A stretch of 64,000 bases of DNA from Glandiceps talaboti (Eukaryota; Hemichordata; Enteropneusta; Spengelidae). The notes below the pieces were generated by a model. The model saw nothing but the letters and a program-made list of their open reading frames with translations. It was not told the origin of the DNA and did no database searches. Shown here piece by piece: positions 1 to 14,095 of this stretch. The position numbers and the translations under genes are program-made. Each line of letters starts with the position of its first letter. The first letter of the stretch is position 1. Location of the stretch: positions 5,352,498 to 5,416,497 of the forward strand of contig NC_135560.1 in the NCBI RefSeq assembly GCF_964340395.1. The letters run 5' to 3'.

Positions 1-3000
1 GGACTGTAAGCCCTATCAACATCAGCACTCATCCTGTTTTATTCGCTGACAGTTTTGATAAATAATGCCCTGAAAGATCTCCTTGTTTTCTGCTACCTGA
101 AATACGATGAACACGCCAGAGAATGCAATTAGTCAGAGAGAAAGATCATGAATAAAGTGTAGCCCACTGATTCTTTCACATGCAAAACATGGTATGATTG
201 TCTTCCATTTGTTACACATCACACATACGCTTATGTAATGGGATGAACACTGTGGTTACTTCAGTGGAGCCATCGTTCAATGGATACACATGTTAAAGGC
301 CCAGGAGTGAATCCCTGGTTATCACATTAGTGTTATCTTATCAGTGGAGTCATAAGGATTACATAGGATCATTCTTTCCTTTAGCTCTGCTAGACAACTG
401 TTTTTCACACCTAAACTTTAATCCTTGTATGGCCTAGCCAGGTTACAAATAAAGCATGTTTAGGGTGGCACCAGAAACTTTATAGTAAACACTCTATTTT
501 TTCATTTGGCATAGTCATGAAAATGAGTCATGATAAATACTTTGTACATATACAGTACAATGACTATTGACAGCCACATGTCACTTGGCAATACAATGCT
601 CTAGTTCTTATATGGGAGATATTTTAAATTAAAAATACCACTGGTGGATTCTTGAAAGCATGAAAGAATATATTTATATGAATGATTCCCATTAACTATT
701 AATAGCACAAAATTATGTATTTTCTGAAAGGGAACTTCCACTGTTTTATTGCTTACTTATTTAAAATTGTTAAGAGATGGGTGTGATTGATTATTCATGA
801 ATTCCATTCATAGCTCTTGCATTCCACAGCATACCTAAATCATGTTTTCCCCAACTTGTAGTTTTTTTTTTGCACAAACAAATACCTTCCTGGTAGAAAG
901 CGGATTGAAGGTGATGTTAAGAAATTCAAGTATGATAAAAACACAAAACTTGACTGAAATTGGCCATTCAAACTACCATCCTGGTATGTTGAAAGTAATT
1001 GAGAGAAAGACACCTGTTGAGCTGTAAGTTATGTATGGACAGAAAGAAACACAAAATACACAACTGAATGTATTTGTTTATACCATATACAGTCAAACAG
1101 CCGTCAAAAACATGAACCTTGAAAATCTAATGTAATGAGTGACTGCAACATTGTTTTACGACAATGATGTTACTGTGTAACACATCATGCCAGAACAGGC
1201 TACTACTAAACTGCATGAGCAACACAAATGTTGTGTACCATAGGAAAGACAGTCACTGTATGCTGACAACATTGTAGGTTTTGTAGATATGTACCATATA
1301 TATAAAATTCACAATTGAACACATACCTTTAACCCTCTTTATGCACAGTAAAACTACCTTCAACTACATCAGATGTGGAACGACTGAAGTCTACCAACCG
1401 TTTACAAACAACGCCACAAATTATTGATTACAATGCTGACAATTGAAACTAAACAATACATGATGTCATGTCATGTGGGCAGAGAATGCTTTCTTTTTCA
1501 ATGTCCCTGTTCTATTGATTTTTTCTAGAGGCCATTAAACTTTGCACTCTTGAGGGCTAAATTATAATAAAAAATACAAAACAAGGGTGCTAAAGGCAAT
1601 TTAATTAAGCCAGGTGAGTAATAGCAATATCAACTACAAATGTACTGTTTGCACAGATGAGTTGTCATCATAAAATACCATGTTTAAAAGTTGTTTTTAT
1701 AACATCCACTGGTAGTGGTAATATAACTATGTGTAACACATTTGTAATAACAAACAATACTTTGTCGTAATAACTTGTACCAAAATAAAAGTAAATTGAC
1801 TTTTGAGGCTAGAAAAATATTCAGGAGTGGAAATTACATCAAACTTGACTTCATTTGGTGAATTAAAAATTACTCAATTTTAGTAATACTTTAATATTAC
1901 AGCATTGTTTGTCCTAGGTTGTCGCATCATAATGAGTACACTGTCACCACAAAAAAGGAACCTTGTATATGGGCCTATTTAAATCATGAATATACTAATT
2001 TACTAATGGTCATATGGTTGATGTTGAAACAGACAGATCGATAGTTATTAACACTATGTTGAAAACTTCAGTTTTTTTCTACATCTGATTCATCGTAGTC
2101 GGTTTAATTGGCTATGAAAGACAATCTTAAAACATTGTATAAAATATAATCAATTCATTGTATCCTGAAATGAAGGGAAATTTTGCATTGATTACTTGCA
2201 ATAAAATTATACATTTTGAAAGCTAAACTTTATAATACATCCCTGACAATGATGAGACATACGTGAAAATGTGGAATTCATTTCGAAAACACATAATAGT
2301 ATTTGACTCCGAGTCTGAGGAGAAATTTTCATTTGATTCTATCATAACAACATACAATGTACAAATGGAAAACAAACGTTGAAGTGCTGGTGAATGGGCT
2401 GAACCTGAACCCTCATCCAGGGTTTGAAAAAGTTATGTCATACATTTAAAGTGGACAGTGTAGAACTTCTGCAAATATAGTGTACAATAGACAGGTTAAA
2501 TGACTTATTCAAGGACCACTGCAATGACACAATAGGCATGAATGCCCTGCATTGTGTTTCAACAAAGAAAGGATCCTTACATAATATTAATTGTTCTATT
2601 TACAATATTGCAAGAACTTGTACAAAAATGTAAATTGTTATCTTTAAATACTAAATATCCTCGACATTTTGGCTATCTGACCTGACATACACACTGGCTT
2701 GACAGTATATTATGGTGAATGACAATTTCAAGCCAAGATATCCAAGTCTCTGGGTTTCAAAATGAAAGTTGCATGTACATTGTATGTATAATGCTCTAGC
2801 CGAGTAGCTGTCATTTGGCTCTGAGACTCTGGCTTGATAATGCTGTCTGTATTGTTGAGCCTATATCATTATAATAATATAGTATATGTCAAATCAGATA
2901 GCTGTGTGAGTCTCTGGCTCTGGTCTATATGCACTCTAAATTTACTGCCTACTGGTATGATGATCATGTCATTCATCAATATAATTTGACTGGCTTCAAA

Positions 3001-4615
3001 TGAAATACAAACATGTGAAATTGTTAGTAAATTTGTATAAACAGATCAGTTTTATTCTAAAGCACACACCACAGTAAATGTACAATCATACTCATACATG
3101 TACTATCATTTCCATCATTGACTACATCACCATCAGAATAAATGAAGGGCTAACATTCAAGTACATGTACAAATGTATGTTAAAGATTAGCTACAGTTTC
3201 AGTGAAGGTGTGAGTCTGTGACAGTGGTACACATGATGAAATGCTACATGCACTGATAAGGTGATTTTGAATTGCAAGATCACTTGTCGTCAAACTCCAT
3301 GAGATAGGTATTCATATTTTTAAACTTTGTGCATAGCACGTACATGTAGCCTGTGCAGTACACATGATATACATTGATGATCTGTGTCTATGATAGCTCT
3401 CGCCAATGTTGGGGAGACTGTTACAGACACAGCTGATAAGCGATGTACATTGTATTGGCTAATACATTATTATATCGCATGACAAATTGATCACGCTCAG
3501 TGACCATTATAGTCACTTATTAAGATTGGTATCGCCACTGCAATGTACTACAACAGAATTAAAATTTATGAGTAGTAATTCTAATAGCATGTTTGTTAAT
3601 ACATGCAAAATAGTCAAGTACTGTACTAGAAATATCCACCATTAGAAGCTCACTTCACTATTCCACTTACACTGTTTGTACACTGAACTTCACTAAGCTG
3701 CATGGCTCATTTTGCTGTTTTGGTGTTTTTAAGGAGACTAAACCTTTCTATAAATTACAGTCTGAGTAGATGTGACAAATACAAATGTAGTTCCTCTGGT
3801 AACTTGCAAGCATGCGAGTATACACAAGTTGACATGAAATGCATTTTGGTATTCTTCCCAGTGAATCACACATTGAATACCAATGACATTAACAAATTGT
3901 TAATTCTGCTTACTTGAAATGCATGCTACAAAATCTATACTCACTTGAGATTTATATAAGTCTTTCAAAGTTCAGAAGCAAACAACAAAACTGTATCAGA
4001 TAAAGTAAAATATACCATCTGACTGGTTGTAAAATGTGTACAATCATTAACCGATGTAGGGATTAATTGGTGTGTTTAACACCAAACACAAGGTGGTAAA
4101 ATGTTGTAAATTCCAAAACTTCAATTTACTGCTTAGCTATTAAACAACTACAACTCTTTTCTAGCATAAAGGTTAGAGTTTGTCCTCTGGAACTAGGGCA
4201 GACGAAGATTTAACGCTTATGTGTATAAATGTCGTGTTATGCAAGGTAGACCACATGAATGAATAAATGAATAAATGAATGAATGAATGAATGACAACAC
4301 CACACACTATATAACACACATCACATCATATATACATGTATCATGTCAGCACATCACGCCAGTCACTACACTACACATTTTGTATTTGTATTACCATAAT
4401 TACACATCATTGGCAAATTATTCATCTAAACCTACTTTACATTTTAGGCAAACTCAGTTCTACCATGGTTCTCTAACAAAAACAAGGTTGTGTTGTGGTT
4501 TGTAATATTATTGAAATTAACAATGCACCAGATGGTCTTCACTGAGTCACAATAAACAAGTGAATATTAGTTGTATTGATGCAACGAGTGTACCATTAAA
4601 AAAGATTTTATGCAT
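1..4615. other. CpG-poor non-coding stretch
   Basis: No credible coding frame. AT-rich, with TG/CA-rich strings and many 'acatgta' palindromes. It contains a fragment of the 20,142-type inverted-end element near 870-915 and a short TGAA tract at 4,257-4,291. It is interpreted as intron or 3' flank of the inferred minus-strand gene. Confidence 0.5.
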
Positions 4616-4624
4616 GATTCAGGT

Positions 4625-4721
4625 TAGTCTGTAAGGTACACCCTGATGGGGCGCCCTCACACATCGGTCAAGCCCTCTCATGTTAGTGGGGGCAAAACGA
4701 CAAGATGTACCTTGCAGTCTA
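4625..4721. mobile_element. ~100-bp MITE, copy 1, with 9-bp target duplication
   Basis: The ends TAGTCTGTAAGGTAC and GTACCTTGCAGTCTA are inverted. It is flanked by gattcaggt (4,616-4,624) and gattcaggg (4,722-4,730), a 9-bp direct repeat with one mismatch. The internal GCGCCCTCACACATCGGTCA is shared with the copy at 31,370. Confidence 0.75.
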
Positions 4722-7700
4722 GATTCAGGGGAGCCACATGATAACCAAATAAAATATACCATCATCAGACTCACTATTATATGGCAGACATTATCAAAGC
4801 CAAACAGGTTACACAGGTAACAGTAGGAGAATTGTCCCCATGTCCAATAGCACATGTAGTTTGACCACTGACCCATTTTTTAAAACACAAACCGTACTGA
4901 CAACTCATATAAAATTTACATACCATAATTAATCAAATAATCTCAATATGAATAAGTCATATTTGTTACCCATCTATCAATTAAACTTATCATATCATGC
5001 TAGTGAAGTCTGTACATAGTTTTAAATCAGGCTATACATGTACATGTAGGTGTGACTTGCATGTACATGTTGAATTGATCTGATGAGGACTTCACCTTAT
5101 CTACTGTTTGAACACGATAGGAGGAGATATTATAATGGATCTGGATGAGACAGACATGATTTAATCCAAATGACATCTGATCATTTAATAATGGTCTATC
5201 AGACTATGGTATTTTCATGGCCATTCTGGAACAAATAATTCACATCACTAGACATTTCAATAAAACTTATTATGGTGCATTCCTTTTATTCAAATATTGC
5301 ATTGGAAATGGCCATCCCCTACTCTATTTATACATATACTTTTCATCAATAAACAATACACCATGATATTTACCAATTTTCTTTAGAAGGGTACTTCATT
5401 CTTGTTTTCAAGATTTTTCTATGTTCTAATGCTGAACATACTTGCCCTTTGTAAATTCTATTTATCATTTACATCCAAAATCTATCAAAGTTCAATCAAC
5501 TGTTAAAGTTCATTTGCCTTGCGAACAAAACAACGCTTGGGATGAAATATGACCTTTCAAAGTTTGGTGGTCGTTCCGATACGCATGTCTAAAAGCAGTG
5601 TTTTTTGGGTTTGTTGACAAACATGATGCTCATTATGATCATCAAGATGTAAGCTCTTACCCATCCCAATTTTCAACCACCATGATGTATTTGTCTTTAT
5701 TTGTATTATACCCTAGTCTGTTTACATCGGTATCTGTGATTTCATTTGGCTGTTCCCCCTAAGTGCTTGTATTGCTAGCGATGGCAAATGTCTATTGTGG
5801 TTTGAAAATCATTCCTTTTTCTCAAACGGGGTATTTTTTTGTACAAACGTAAGTACCAGTTGGGAGAAAGCGGATTACAAATGCTCAAACTGATTGGTCT
5901 GAAAGAAATGCACTCAAACTGATTGGTCGCAATGGGAAGTGACAATGTACGTCAGCCAAAACATTCAAAATCCTGATAGTACTGGTGCCAGTATAATTAT
6001 GTTATTCTTCAATATTTTTCTTCATTCAGCCAGAAAATACTCATGACATAAGGGTTGCCTAGCGACTCGTTATGACAAAAGCCCCTTAGGTCACTCATAT
6101 TTTCCTTGGAAAATATTGGGAATAACATCTAAATGTACTACACATAAATCTTACATGATAAATAAATAAAGCAAATAAATCAGAAGTTGATGTTATTTTC
6201 TCACTATTTATATCATGTATAGTAAAGCCCCTATAGTTGTGACTTGTGGTGCAATGTATGGATATTTCAATTTTATTTAAGAGCTAAACACTCATTTAAT
6301 ACCTTTCAAGGCTGGGTTGTCCAGCTTTGACTAAAGTTTTACTATTATTTATATTATACATTGTATGTGAAGAATTGAATGAATTTTCCTCAGTAAAAAA
6401 TATTCAGTCACTGGCCATTGGGTTTAGAAATAGAAACATACATATACCTGACAAGAAATACAGAAATGAGAAAAAGTGTAGTTATATTTCCACTGTGCAA
6501 CATAATCATTGGATGTCAAACTAGACCAATTAACTATTCCATTCCATGTTGGAGAGACTGAATCTGTTCAATACAGAATATATTAACACTAAGCTTCATT
6601 TAACATGGGAATACTATAGTAAATGTATAGTGTTTACCAAAGAAAATGCTAGGGCTTTTGAGATTTACTGTTATGTACATGTAATTTATTTTCAAACAAA
6701 GTAATATGGACAAAAAAGAATGTGATTCTGAACTGCATTAAAACAGTAAGTCTTGTTATTTTTTTGAAAATGAGATGTTAATACAATATAGTACAGTACA
6801 TTTATAATGTACCAGCTGGATAAGCTTAGCTGCAGCTCACAAACACATATACACATGTACTGTAGAAAAGAGTGTATGATGTATGGCTAGGAATGACGTC
6901 AAAACTTGTCTGTGTCTGCCAGACACTGCCTTATATATATTCTAAACACATAAACAGAATTCTTCAATAGATGGATAGTCTAATATTTCTGTACTGCATC
7001 AATAACAACAAAACTGATACACAGCAATATGGAGATTTGCATCACTCAACAAATGATAAATAAATAAATAAATGTATTTCTCCTAATTTAGCAGGGTAAG
7101 GCATTCAATCATGTATATATATAAACAAATATTACACTAACTACAAATATTACATGGCAGTTTTTATAAGTTTAAACATTACAGATGAATGTAAACAACT
7201 TGGGATATTAGTGATATTCTTATTACTAATGAAGTAGACAACCAAGGTTACACTGGGTGGCAGCATGAACGGTGTTCTACTTCCATGGTGGCAGCAAGGT
7301 CAAAAGAATCAACAAATAGCAACCAAGGACTGTCTTAGTCTAGTTCCTAACCATGTTGGCATCTAGACTAGGACTGTCTAGCCATTTTATCATCATCATT
7401 ATAGTTAAATACACAAATGTATTGAGGAAATTGATATGCATTTAACTTTCCCCAAATTTCCGAAATAACTATACTATACTATTTAGATTTGCAATGTGAC
7501 TACAGGCTATACCTTTAGGCTGTAAGTATAAAGTCAGTTGCATAAAGGGTATTTTCAGACACACTTTACTGTGAAATACCAAGTTTTCTTTATTCATTAA
7601 TATTCTACTTTTTGTTGTTTTTTCACAGTATTTTTTCAGTGTGAAATATTCCATATTGCTCATAATTAATACTGAAAGATCCAAATGAAAAACTTGTTAT

Positions 7701-8677
7701 TCATAGTTACTTAACATCTGAAGCATGCCTAACGTTTAAATCTGTGACAATTAGGATCAGTCAGAGCATCCAATTTCTCCCTACAGTGAAAATCATCTGT
7801 TTTGAAGATACACCATCCACAGTATTCCATACTAGTATTTCAACATGTACGGTATGGCATGGCTTGTTATAGAAACAAAACCCTACATGTAAATCCCATG
7901 ACATAGACAGATATCATACTTGGAATCTTGTGATGCCTGAATTCATTGCTTACCTGTCCAGTGTTACGGAACTGGAGGACATGGAATGAACTCCACTTCC
8001 ACACAATAAAAGTACTACATGTATATACACTGTACATGTAGTGAATTTGTGCACTTCAGTGGACAAGGTGACAGAACTCTACATTGTACAATACAGTAAC
8101 CATTCCATTGACAAAATGTGTTCATTCCACTGTTTTGTATCCTAAATTTATGTAACATCTGTTATCAGTGTGCTATCTACAGACTGTACAGACATACTCA
8201 ATCAAGAGCCAAGTTCAAATGACATGCTGTAACATAAACCAACAGATTACAAGATCATGTTTTAGTTTCATAAAGTGAAATGTCAGTGATTTAGACAGAA
8301 AGATGTTAGGATGGATAGATAAATGACAATACTGAAGCTTAGCCATCAGTATATCTGTATACTGATGATGAAAATGGACGGCTTCAATAACCTGAATTGT
8401 TTTAGTCTGTTGTAAAATTAAGAAGAAAATGGGGAAGAAAGTTGACTAATGATCTACCTTATAATTCTAAAGGTTCAATTTGAATCAGCCGACTAAGTAG
8501 ACAAATACAGATTAAAACTGATTTGATATTGATAACAAGATTACAATTTACAAATGAGTAGATAACATCTTCCAAAGTTCTATTCCATCAGGCCCCCTTT
8601 ATACAATTATTTCTATGGACTTTACATACATCTGGTACATAGGGAAAAGTGTCTAAAAGTAGAGGTAGAATGAAACC

Positions 8678-8710
8678 CCACCACCACCACCACCACCACC
8701 ACCACCACCA
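8678..8710. repeat. (CCA)n microsatellite
   Basis: Eleven tandem CCA triplets. Confidence 0.95.
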
Positions 8711-9612
8711 TTATGGATTTAAACCATTGGTGAAAATGCAGACATGTCTTGGTTTAACATACAATGTATGCTGAGTGCCAGCTGAATTATTACATAATTT
8801 TAAATCTGCACATCTAATTGCATGTAGATGTACACTACATTTTGTACACTTGGTCATAAGTCAACGTTTCTGCTAAAAAGTTATGGTTATATGGAGCCAG
8901 GTAAACAAGAGGGGATATACTGCATATACTTCCAATAATGTTCAAGTACTGAATACAAAGTACCTTGTCACCATAATTTTTTTTAATTGGAAAACCTGGT
9001 AAAACACTGGAGAATTGCAGTAGTAGAGTTTATCATAGGCATTTGACTGCACTGTCTATAATTTTACCTTCTTATTGCCCCTAGCACAGACCAACACTTT
9101 AACAAACATCAACACACAAATCTAAAGACACAGAGTATGCAAGCCAAGTATACAATATGTATGTACGTTTTGAGCATGTCAATGTACATGTGGGAATGTG
9201 AATGTGAATGTTAATGTGTATGTATGCCTGTGTGTATACATTTTTCTTTCCGTGTGTGGGTGTACATGTGTTTCTTTCAGCATGTAGGTGTGTATATATG
9301 CATATACAAATATATGTACAATGTATTCCATTCATTCCATTGCACACTTTTCAAGGAAATATTTAGCTTGTGACATGCTGATATTTCTTTCTGTAGGTTG
9401 GCAATAAAATTGAGAAGTATTAAAGAACAAGTGTAGAAAAGAAACACTGATTATCACCATCTCTAAATAAATAAATGAATGCATGAATGAATGAACATTG
9501 CCTCATCAGGTCAACACACTTATTATAGACATGATACAAGCTACTGTAATAAATTATCAAATATTATGATTTGTAAATTATGGCCATGATAAAACAACAG
9601 TTACAAGCTTAC

Positions 9613-9713
9613 CTAGGACTAATGGAAGTATAACAATGGCTGTATTTAGGATGTCACAACATGTAGACAGCTCGACAGCACAGTAGTCAATACAATGATA
9701 AGAGTCAGATTTA
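9613..9713 (-). CDS. Candidate coding exon with a membrane-helix-like end
   Basis: The exon is 101 bp between acceptor TTTTACAG and donor GTAAGC. It is open and encodes 33 residues, starting KSDSYHCIDYCAVELSTCCD and ending in the hydrophobic ILNTAIVILPLVL. Its start phase does not fit the candidate at 13,433, so at least one intermediate exon would be needed. No family is recognised. Confidence 0.25.
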
Positions 9714-10348
9714 CTGTAAAACTCAGACCGGACGAATATGCTCTATGATCTCTGCATCACACACTACCTTCATGTCACCTCATAGAGCCCAGGATCTAGG
9801 AACAGCTGACATTGGAACATACCATTCAGCAATAGGGGTGATGCATAACCACCTGCACCTTTGATTCATTTACTTTTCTCCATTCTTATGGCTAAGATAA
9901 ACACCTTTCCTCACACAATTTCTGGCCATCCAAGATTCAAGAATTTAAAGCAATAAGCATGTCACACTGAAGCAAACTTTGCTGAAACAATATAGCAGTT
10001 TCCCCATGACTGTAATTTGACTATTACAATGTAGCTTGATCTTTGGACCAACAACTTCACTGCTAATATGTTTGGGATTGTAACAGCTTACAGTGGCATT
10101 CCAAAGTTCAGGGGGTTAATGAATCTATGCCACTCTGTATTAAACAAACACTTGCACAATACAAATGACTACAAAAACAAAGGTCAAATTAATATTCCAC
10201 CAAATTATTTTTAGTTCAACCCTTCTTCTGACCATATTACGTAATAGTTTCAGATGATTTCTACTTTATTTCAACATCCTTTCTCTTAAATTATCCTAAT
10301 TCAATACAACATTGCAAAGTAAAATCAAACAAGTCATTGAGAATGACA

Positions 10349-11418
10349 TAGTCCCCGCTATGATTGGGTTTTAAGGAATTACCACTACTCTGATCACACA
10401 ACAACACTTGTGAACCTAAATCAAACAGACTTAGATATGTTGTGTCTCGTTGTTGGACATGGAACATGCCTACAACAATAAAGGATGGGTCGGGTATGGG
10501 GGATCGTATCACGAAGAAAATGGATATGCACATGTATGTCATAGAACACTGTCCTAATACCAACTTTGAATGAGATCTGTTCAAGCATGTCTGAGTTATG
10601 GCTTTGGACATGGAAAATACGCAAACAAAATGGCTGCTAGGCGGCCATATTGGATCGTATCATGACAACAAATGGATATGCACATATATGTCATAGAACA
10701 CTGTCCTAATACCAACTTTGAATGAGATCTGTTCAAGCATGTCTGAGTTATGGCTTTGGACATGGAAAATTAGCAAACAAAATGGCTGCCAGGCGGCCAT
10801 ATTGGATCGTATCACAACAACAACGAATATGCACATGTATGTCATAAAACACTGTCCTAATACCAACTTTGAATGAGATCTGTTCAAGCATGTCTGAGTT
10901 ATGGCTTTGGACATGGAAAATTCACAAACAAAATGGCTGCCAGGCGGCCATATTGGATCATATCACGATGAAAATGGATATGCACATATATGTCATAGAA
11001 CACTGTCCTAATACCAACTTTGAATGAGATCTGTTCAAGCATGTCTGAGTTATGGCTTTGGACATGGAAAATTCACAAACAAAATGGCTGCTAGGTGGCC
11101 ATATTGGATCGTATCATGACAACAATGAATATACACATGTATGTCATAGAACACTGTCCCAATACCAACTTTGAATGAGATCTGTTCAAGCATGTCTGAG
11201 TTATGGCTTTAGACAGGGAAAATTTGCAAACAAAATGGCTGCCAGGCGGCCATATTGGATCATATCATGAAACAAATTGGCGGGAATATGTATGCCATTG
11301 TATGTTGCCCCTGTACCAAGTTTGAAAAAAATCGGTCAAGGCATCTCCAAGAAACAGCTGCGGACGGACGGAACCCAATCCATAAGTCCCCGTCCCGGAC
11401 TTCGTCCGGCGGGGACTA
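10349..11418. mobile_element. TIR-flanked element with a core of ~151-bp tandem repeats
   Basis: The left end reads TAGTCCCCGC and the right end GCGGGGACTA, an exact 10-bp inverted match. Just inside the right end lies a hairpin (CCGGACTTCGTCCGG). Between them a ~151-bp unit recurs about five to six times; the marker ACTTTGAATGAGATCTGTTC starts near 10,563, 10,715, 10,866, 11,017 and 11,168. Each unit has an AGGCGGCCATATTGGAT segment. The layout of conserved ends around core tandem repeats resembles non-autonomous elements described in molluscs and other invertebrates. No open frame is credible. The family assignment is inference. Confidence 0.65.
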
Positions 11419-12059
11419 ACAAAACAGTAACTGTTCACTAAATGGAAATGGGACAATTGTGTATATTATATACATTGTATGTGCAGAGAATATGTTGCAA
11501 CAGTCATCTTTAGCCAATTTGAAATTCACACTGAGCACTACATTACATGTATTTGAAATTACATGTACATACGTGATAAATCTTTGAAAAGAGTGATTAA
11601 TTCATGAATGATACCACATTTCCCACAACACACCATCCACAATACTTATTATGTTGGCAGATTTGCAAGTTTCCCATTGAAAGTTTAGAAGTGTTTGCAA
11701 TTTAAAATATACTGCAAATGGCACTGTAGCACAACTGTACATGTAGTTGGCTGTCTTGTTGCTATGCATATTTGAATACATTTTTTGCCTACCCTTTCCA
11801 GTTTTCATCTTTGCAATATAAACCATCATTTAGCCATTGTTATGGGCGTGATCCTGTTGCTCGGCATATTTGCATACATTTTTGAAATATTTATTCACTT
11901 ACCTACCCACCCCTGTTATATTTGTAATATGCATCATCATTTCCCATTCAAAACCCATTCACAATGCAGTTTCAAGATCTAAGTTTTTTGACCAAAATTG
12001 AGATTTTTAGACCTAATATGCATATCGCTGATGGGATCAGAATGTTGTGAACACATCCT

Positions 12060-12875
12060 AAGATGCATCCCCATGCTGTCGAGATACATTGTTGGCTCTC
12101 CTAACTTCCACTTGTCTTGACTACTTTCCAAACAGTTAATATGTGGTTACACCCAAAAGTCGTTATCAAAAACCTGTATGTTAAATTTACATAATCATAT
12201 GTAAATAACATGTAAATTATCACATGCCCACTACATGTCCATGATGTTGCTTTGCCTACACTTAGGAATGCACGTACATTTGCATAATTTGCAAGTCTGA
12301 CGAGTTGTCATGGTTAACTCAAAGGGACAGTCTGCTATCATTGACCATGGTAGTTCTAAACTGGTACATTATGATTATGTATCAAAAACTTCATTACTTT
12401 ACCAGTCTAGTCAAGGCAGTTACAAAAGATATTAAACTGTGGTGCTTCCCTGTAGTGAGCGAATTGCAAAGGGTGCATGTCAGTAGTAATCATTCACAAA
12501 CTGACATGCTGTCATCATCAGACTGCACTGATATGCATACATGTATGTCCAACCAGGACTCCACCTGCAGTCTGTTTAAACTAAAATCACATGGGGGACA
12601 TGAAGTCATTATGTTTATATGAACACGGTTGGGGAGGGGGGGGGGGGGAAGCACAGAAATATGTGCTTGAACAACTGCCTTGACTAGACTGGTAAAGTAA
12701 TGAAGTTTTTAATATGTAATACTGTACCATTTTAGAACTAGACTACCATGCTATTGGGTGAAACTTTTTCAACTCGTTATCAGTTTTGAAAATGTAATCA
12801 GACAAGTGTAGATTATGAGGGTTAGGAGGTATGACCAGCTAAGGATGTATCTTGACAGCACCGTACATGTAGGCT
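12060..12875. mobile_element. MITE-like element (family of 19,605-19,996) carrying a nested foldback
   Basis: The ends are inverted relatives of each other (GCTGTCGAGATACAT on the left, ATGTATCTTGACAGC on the right). The inner flank TAAATAACATGTAAATTATC is shared with the element at 19,605. The element is interrupted at 12,346-12,750 by a second foldback element. Confidence 0.65.
12346..12750. mobile_element. Nested foldback element with ~80-bp inverted arms
   Basis: The arms at 12,346-12,425 and 12,671-12,750 are inverted copies: CATGGTAGTTCTAAACTGGT on the left, CATTTTAGAACTAGACTACCATG-like on the right, and AGTCTAGTCAAGGCAGTT matched by AACTGCCTTGACTAGACT. The related element at 19,605 lacks this block at the equivalent point, giving a near-empty site. 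The centre holds a poly-G run at about 12,637. Confidence 0.7.
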
Positions 12876-12900
12876 ATGAAAGGTAAAGATTATACCGTAA

Positions 12901-13320
12901 CAGCATATTTCTTTTGAATTTGAAACTCTATATAATTCACAAATTCACTAAAACTACATAATTCACAAATTCCCTAAACTACAAAATGTATATGAAGACT
13001 GAAACTCAATAATGTACATGGTCCGATGAAAACAGAAAGTTAGAACACTGGATGTTTGATTTCACTTTGATGGCCTAAGTGAGAAGTCACCATACTTCTA
13101 TTCTATCAGCATATTTCTGTTGAATTTCATTGTACATAACGGAAACTCTATCTATGTAATTTACAAGTTCACTAAAAACTACAAAATGTACATGAAAACT
13201 GAAACTCAATAATGTATATGGTCCAATGAAAACAGAAAGTTAGAACAAATGGATGTTTGATTTCACTTTCACAGCTTAAAGTCACTAGCACATGTAAGTG
13301 AGAAGTCACAATTCTACACT
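12901..13320. repeat. Direct duplication of ~206 bp
   Basis: Two adjacent copies start at 12,901 and 13,107 with CAGCATATTTCT. They share AAACTGAAACTCAATAATGT-type and 'gaaaacagaaagttagaac' segments and end with 'gagaagtcac'. Confidence 0.75.
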
Positions 13321-13432
13321 TATCCACATGTGGAAAGCTGACTTTCTATATTTGGTGTCATTTGTAAAGTGCATGTACAATCTTTCTTGCTAACCTGTTA
13401 CAACCAAATGAATAGTCAAATGTACTACTTAC

Positions 13433-13496
13433 TTAGTAAAGCTTCACAGAGATCTTCTCTATGAATTGTTTTCTGTGTTTTCGTCAAGTTCGTACA
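13433..13496 (-). CDS. Candidate coding exon (weak acceptor)
   Basis: This open stretch before a GTAAGT donor encodes CTNLTKTQKTIHREDLCEAL plus one leucine. The acceptor (TAATTCAAG) is poor and the phase does not match the preceding candidate at 14,096. It is listed because the donor is perfect and the frame is open. Confidence 0.18.
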
Positions 13497-13681
13497 CTTG
13501 AATTACACCAATAGATTTATGAAAAGTTGCATTTCATACTAAAATGTGCAGCAATAATGCCGGACTATAAAATATCTTTATTCAGGGTAAAACTCAATAA
13601 GCATTACAAACAACGCAGATCGTTGCAGGGTAGGCTTCTTTCCATTGATTATTCTATTTTTGCTTTCAGTTTGAGGATTGT

Positions 13682-13880
13682 CTTATAAAGAGACCAGGTG
13701 ATTTCAACCAGAATGGCTCCTACATGTACCATGCAACATCACTGTTCCATGTAAAATTCATGTATATGATTGTCCAAACATTGCAACAAAGAGACCTGGT
13801 GATTTAAACCAGAATGGCTCCTATGATGTATCATCTCTGTTCTCTATCATAAATTCATGTGTACATGTATGCATGCCTCC
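13682..13880. repeat. Direct duplication of ~110 bp
   Basis: Two units begin at about 13,688 and 13,798 with AGAGACC(A/T)GGTGATTT and continue with CCAGAATGGCTCCTA and 'aattcatgt'. Confidence 0.7.
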
Positions 13881-14095
13881 TATAATATAACACTAAATAC
13901 TTTTTTCATGAAGTTGTTTGCAGGTAAGTTTGTATTATGCCACCCTGGAAATACACTTTTTGGCCTACAACCAATACTTACATGTACATTGTATACATGT
14001 AGTTGGTAGACATATTACATGTACATTATGTACATGTAGATGAATATTCCCAAATCAACATAAAATGATTTTTCCTTGTTTGATTATCAACTTAC

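Larger units (their letters stand above)
4731..10348. other. CpG-poor non-coding stretch
   Basis: Apart from the candidate exon at 9,613, nothing is recognised as coding. There is a short direct repeat (CTCAAACTGATTGGTC twice) at 5,884-5,929, TG-rich sequence at 9,170-9,310, and an AAT/GAAT tract at 9,466-9,494. Weak minus-strand donors at 7,955 and 5,660 were seen but not accepted. Confidence 0.5.

Noticed and set aside
5661-5740. Possible minus-strand exon encoding LGYNTNKDKYIMVVENWD
   Set aside because: The donor is only moderate, the acceptors lack a pyrimidine tract, and the phase fits only with selective choices; left out of the feature list.
7955-8030. Possible minus-strand exon before GTAAGC at 7,954
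   Set aside because: A frame can be opened, but the acceptor is poor and the encoded peptide depends on choosing among several AGs; not distinguishable from chance.
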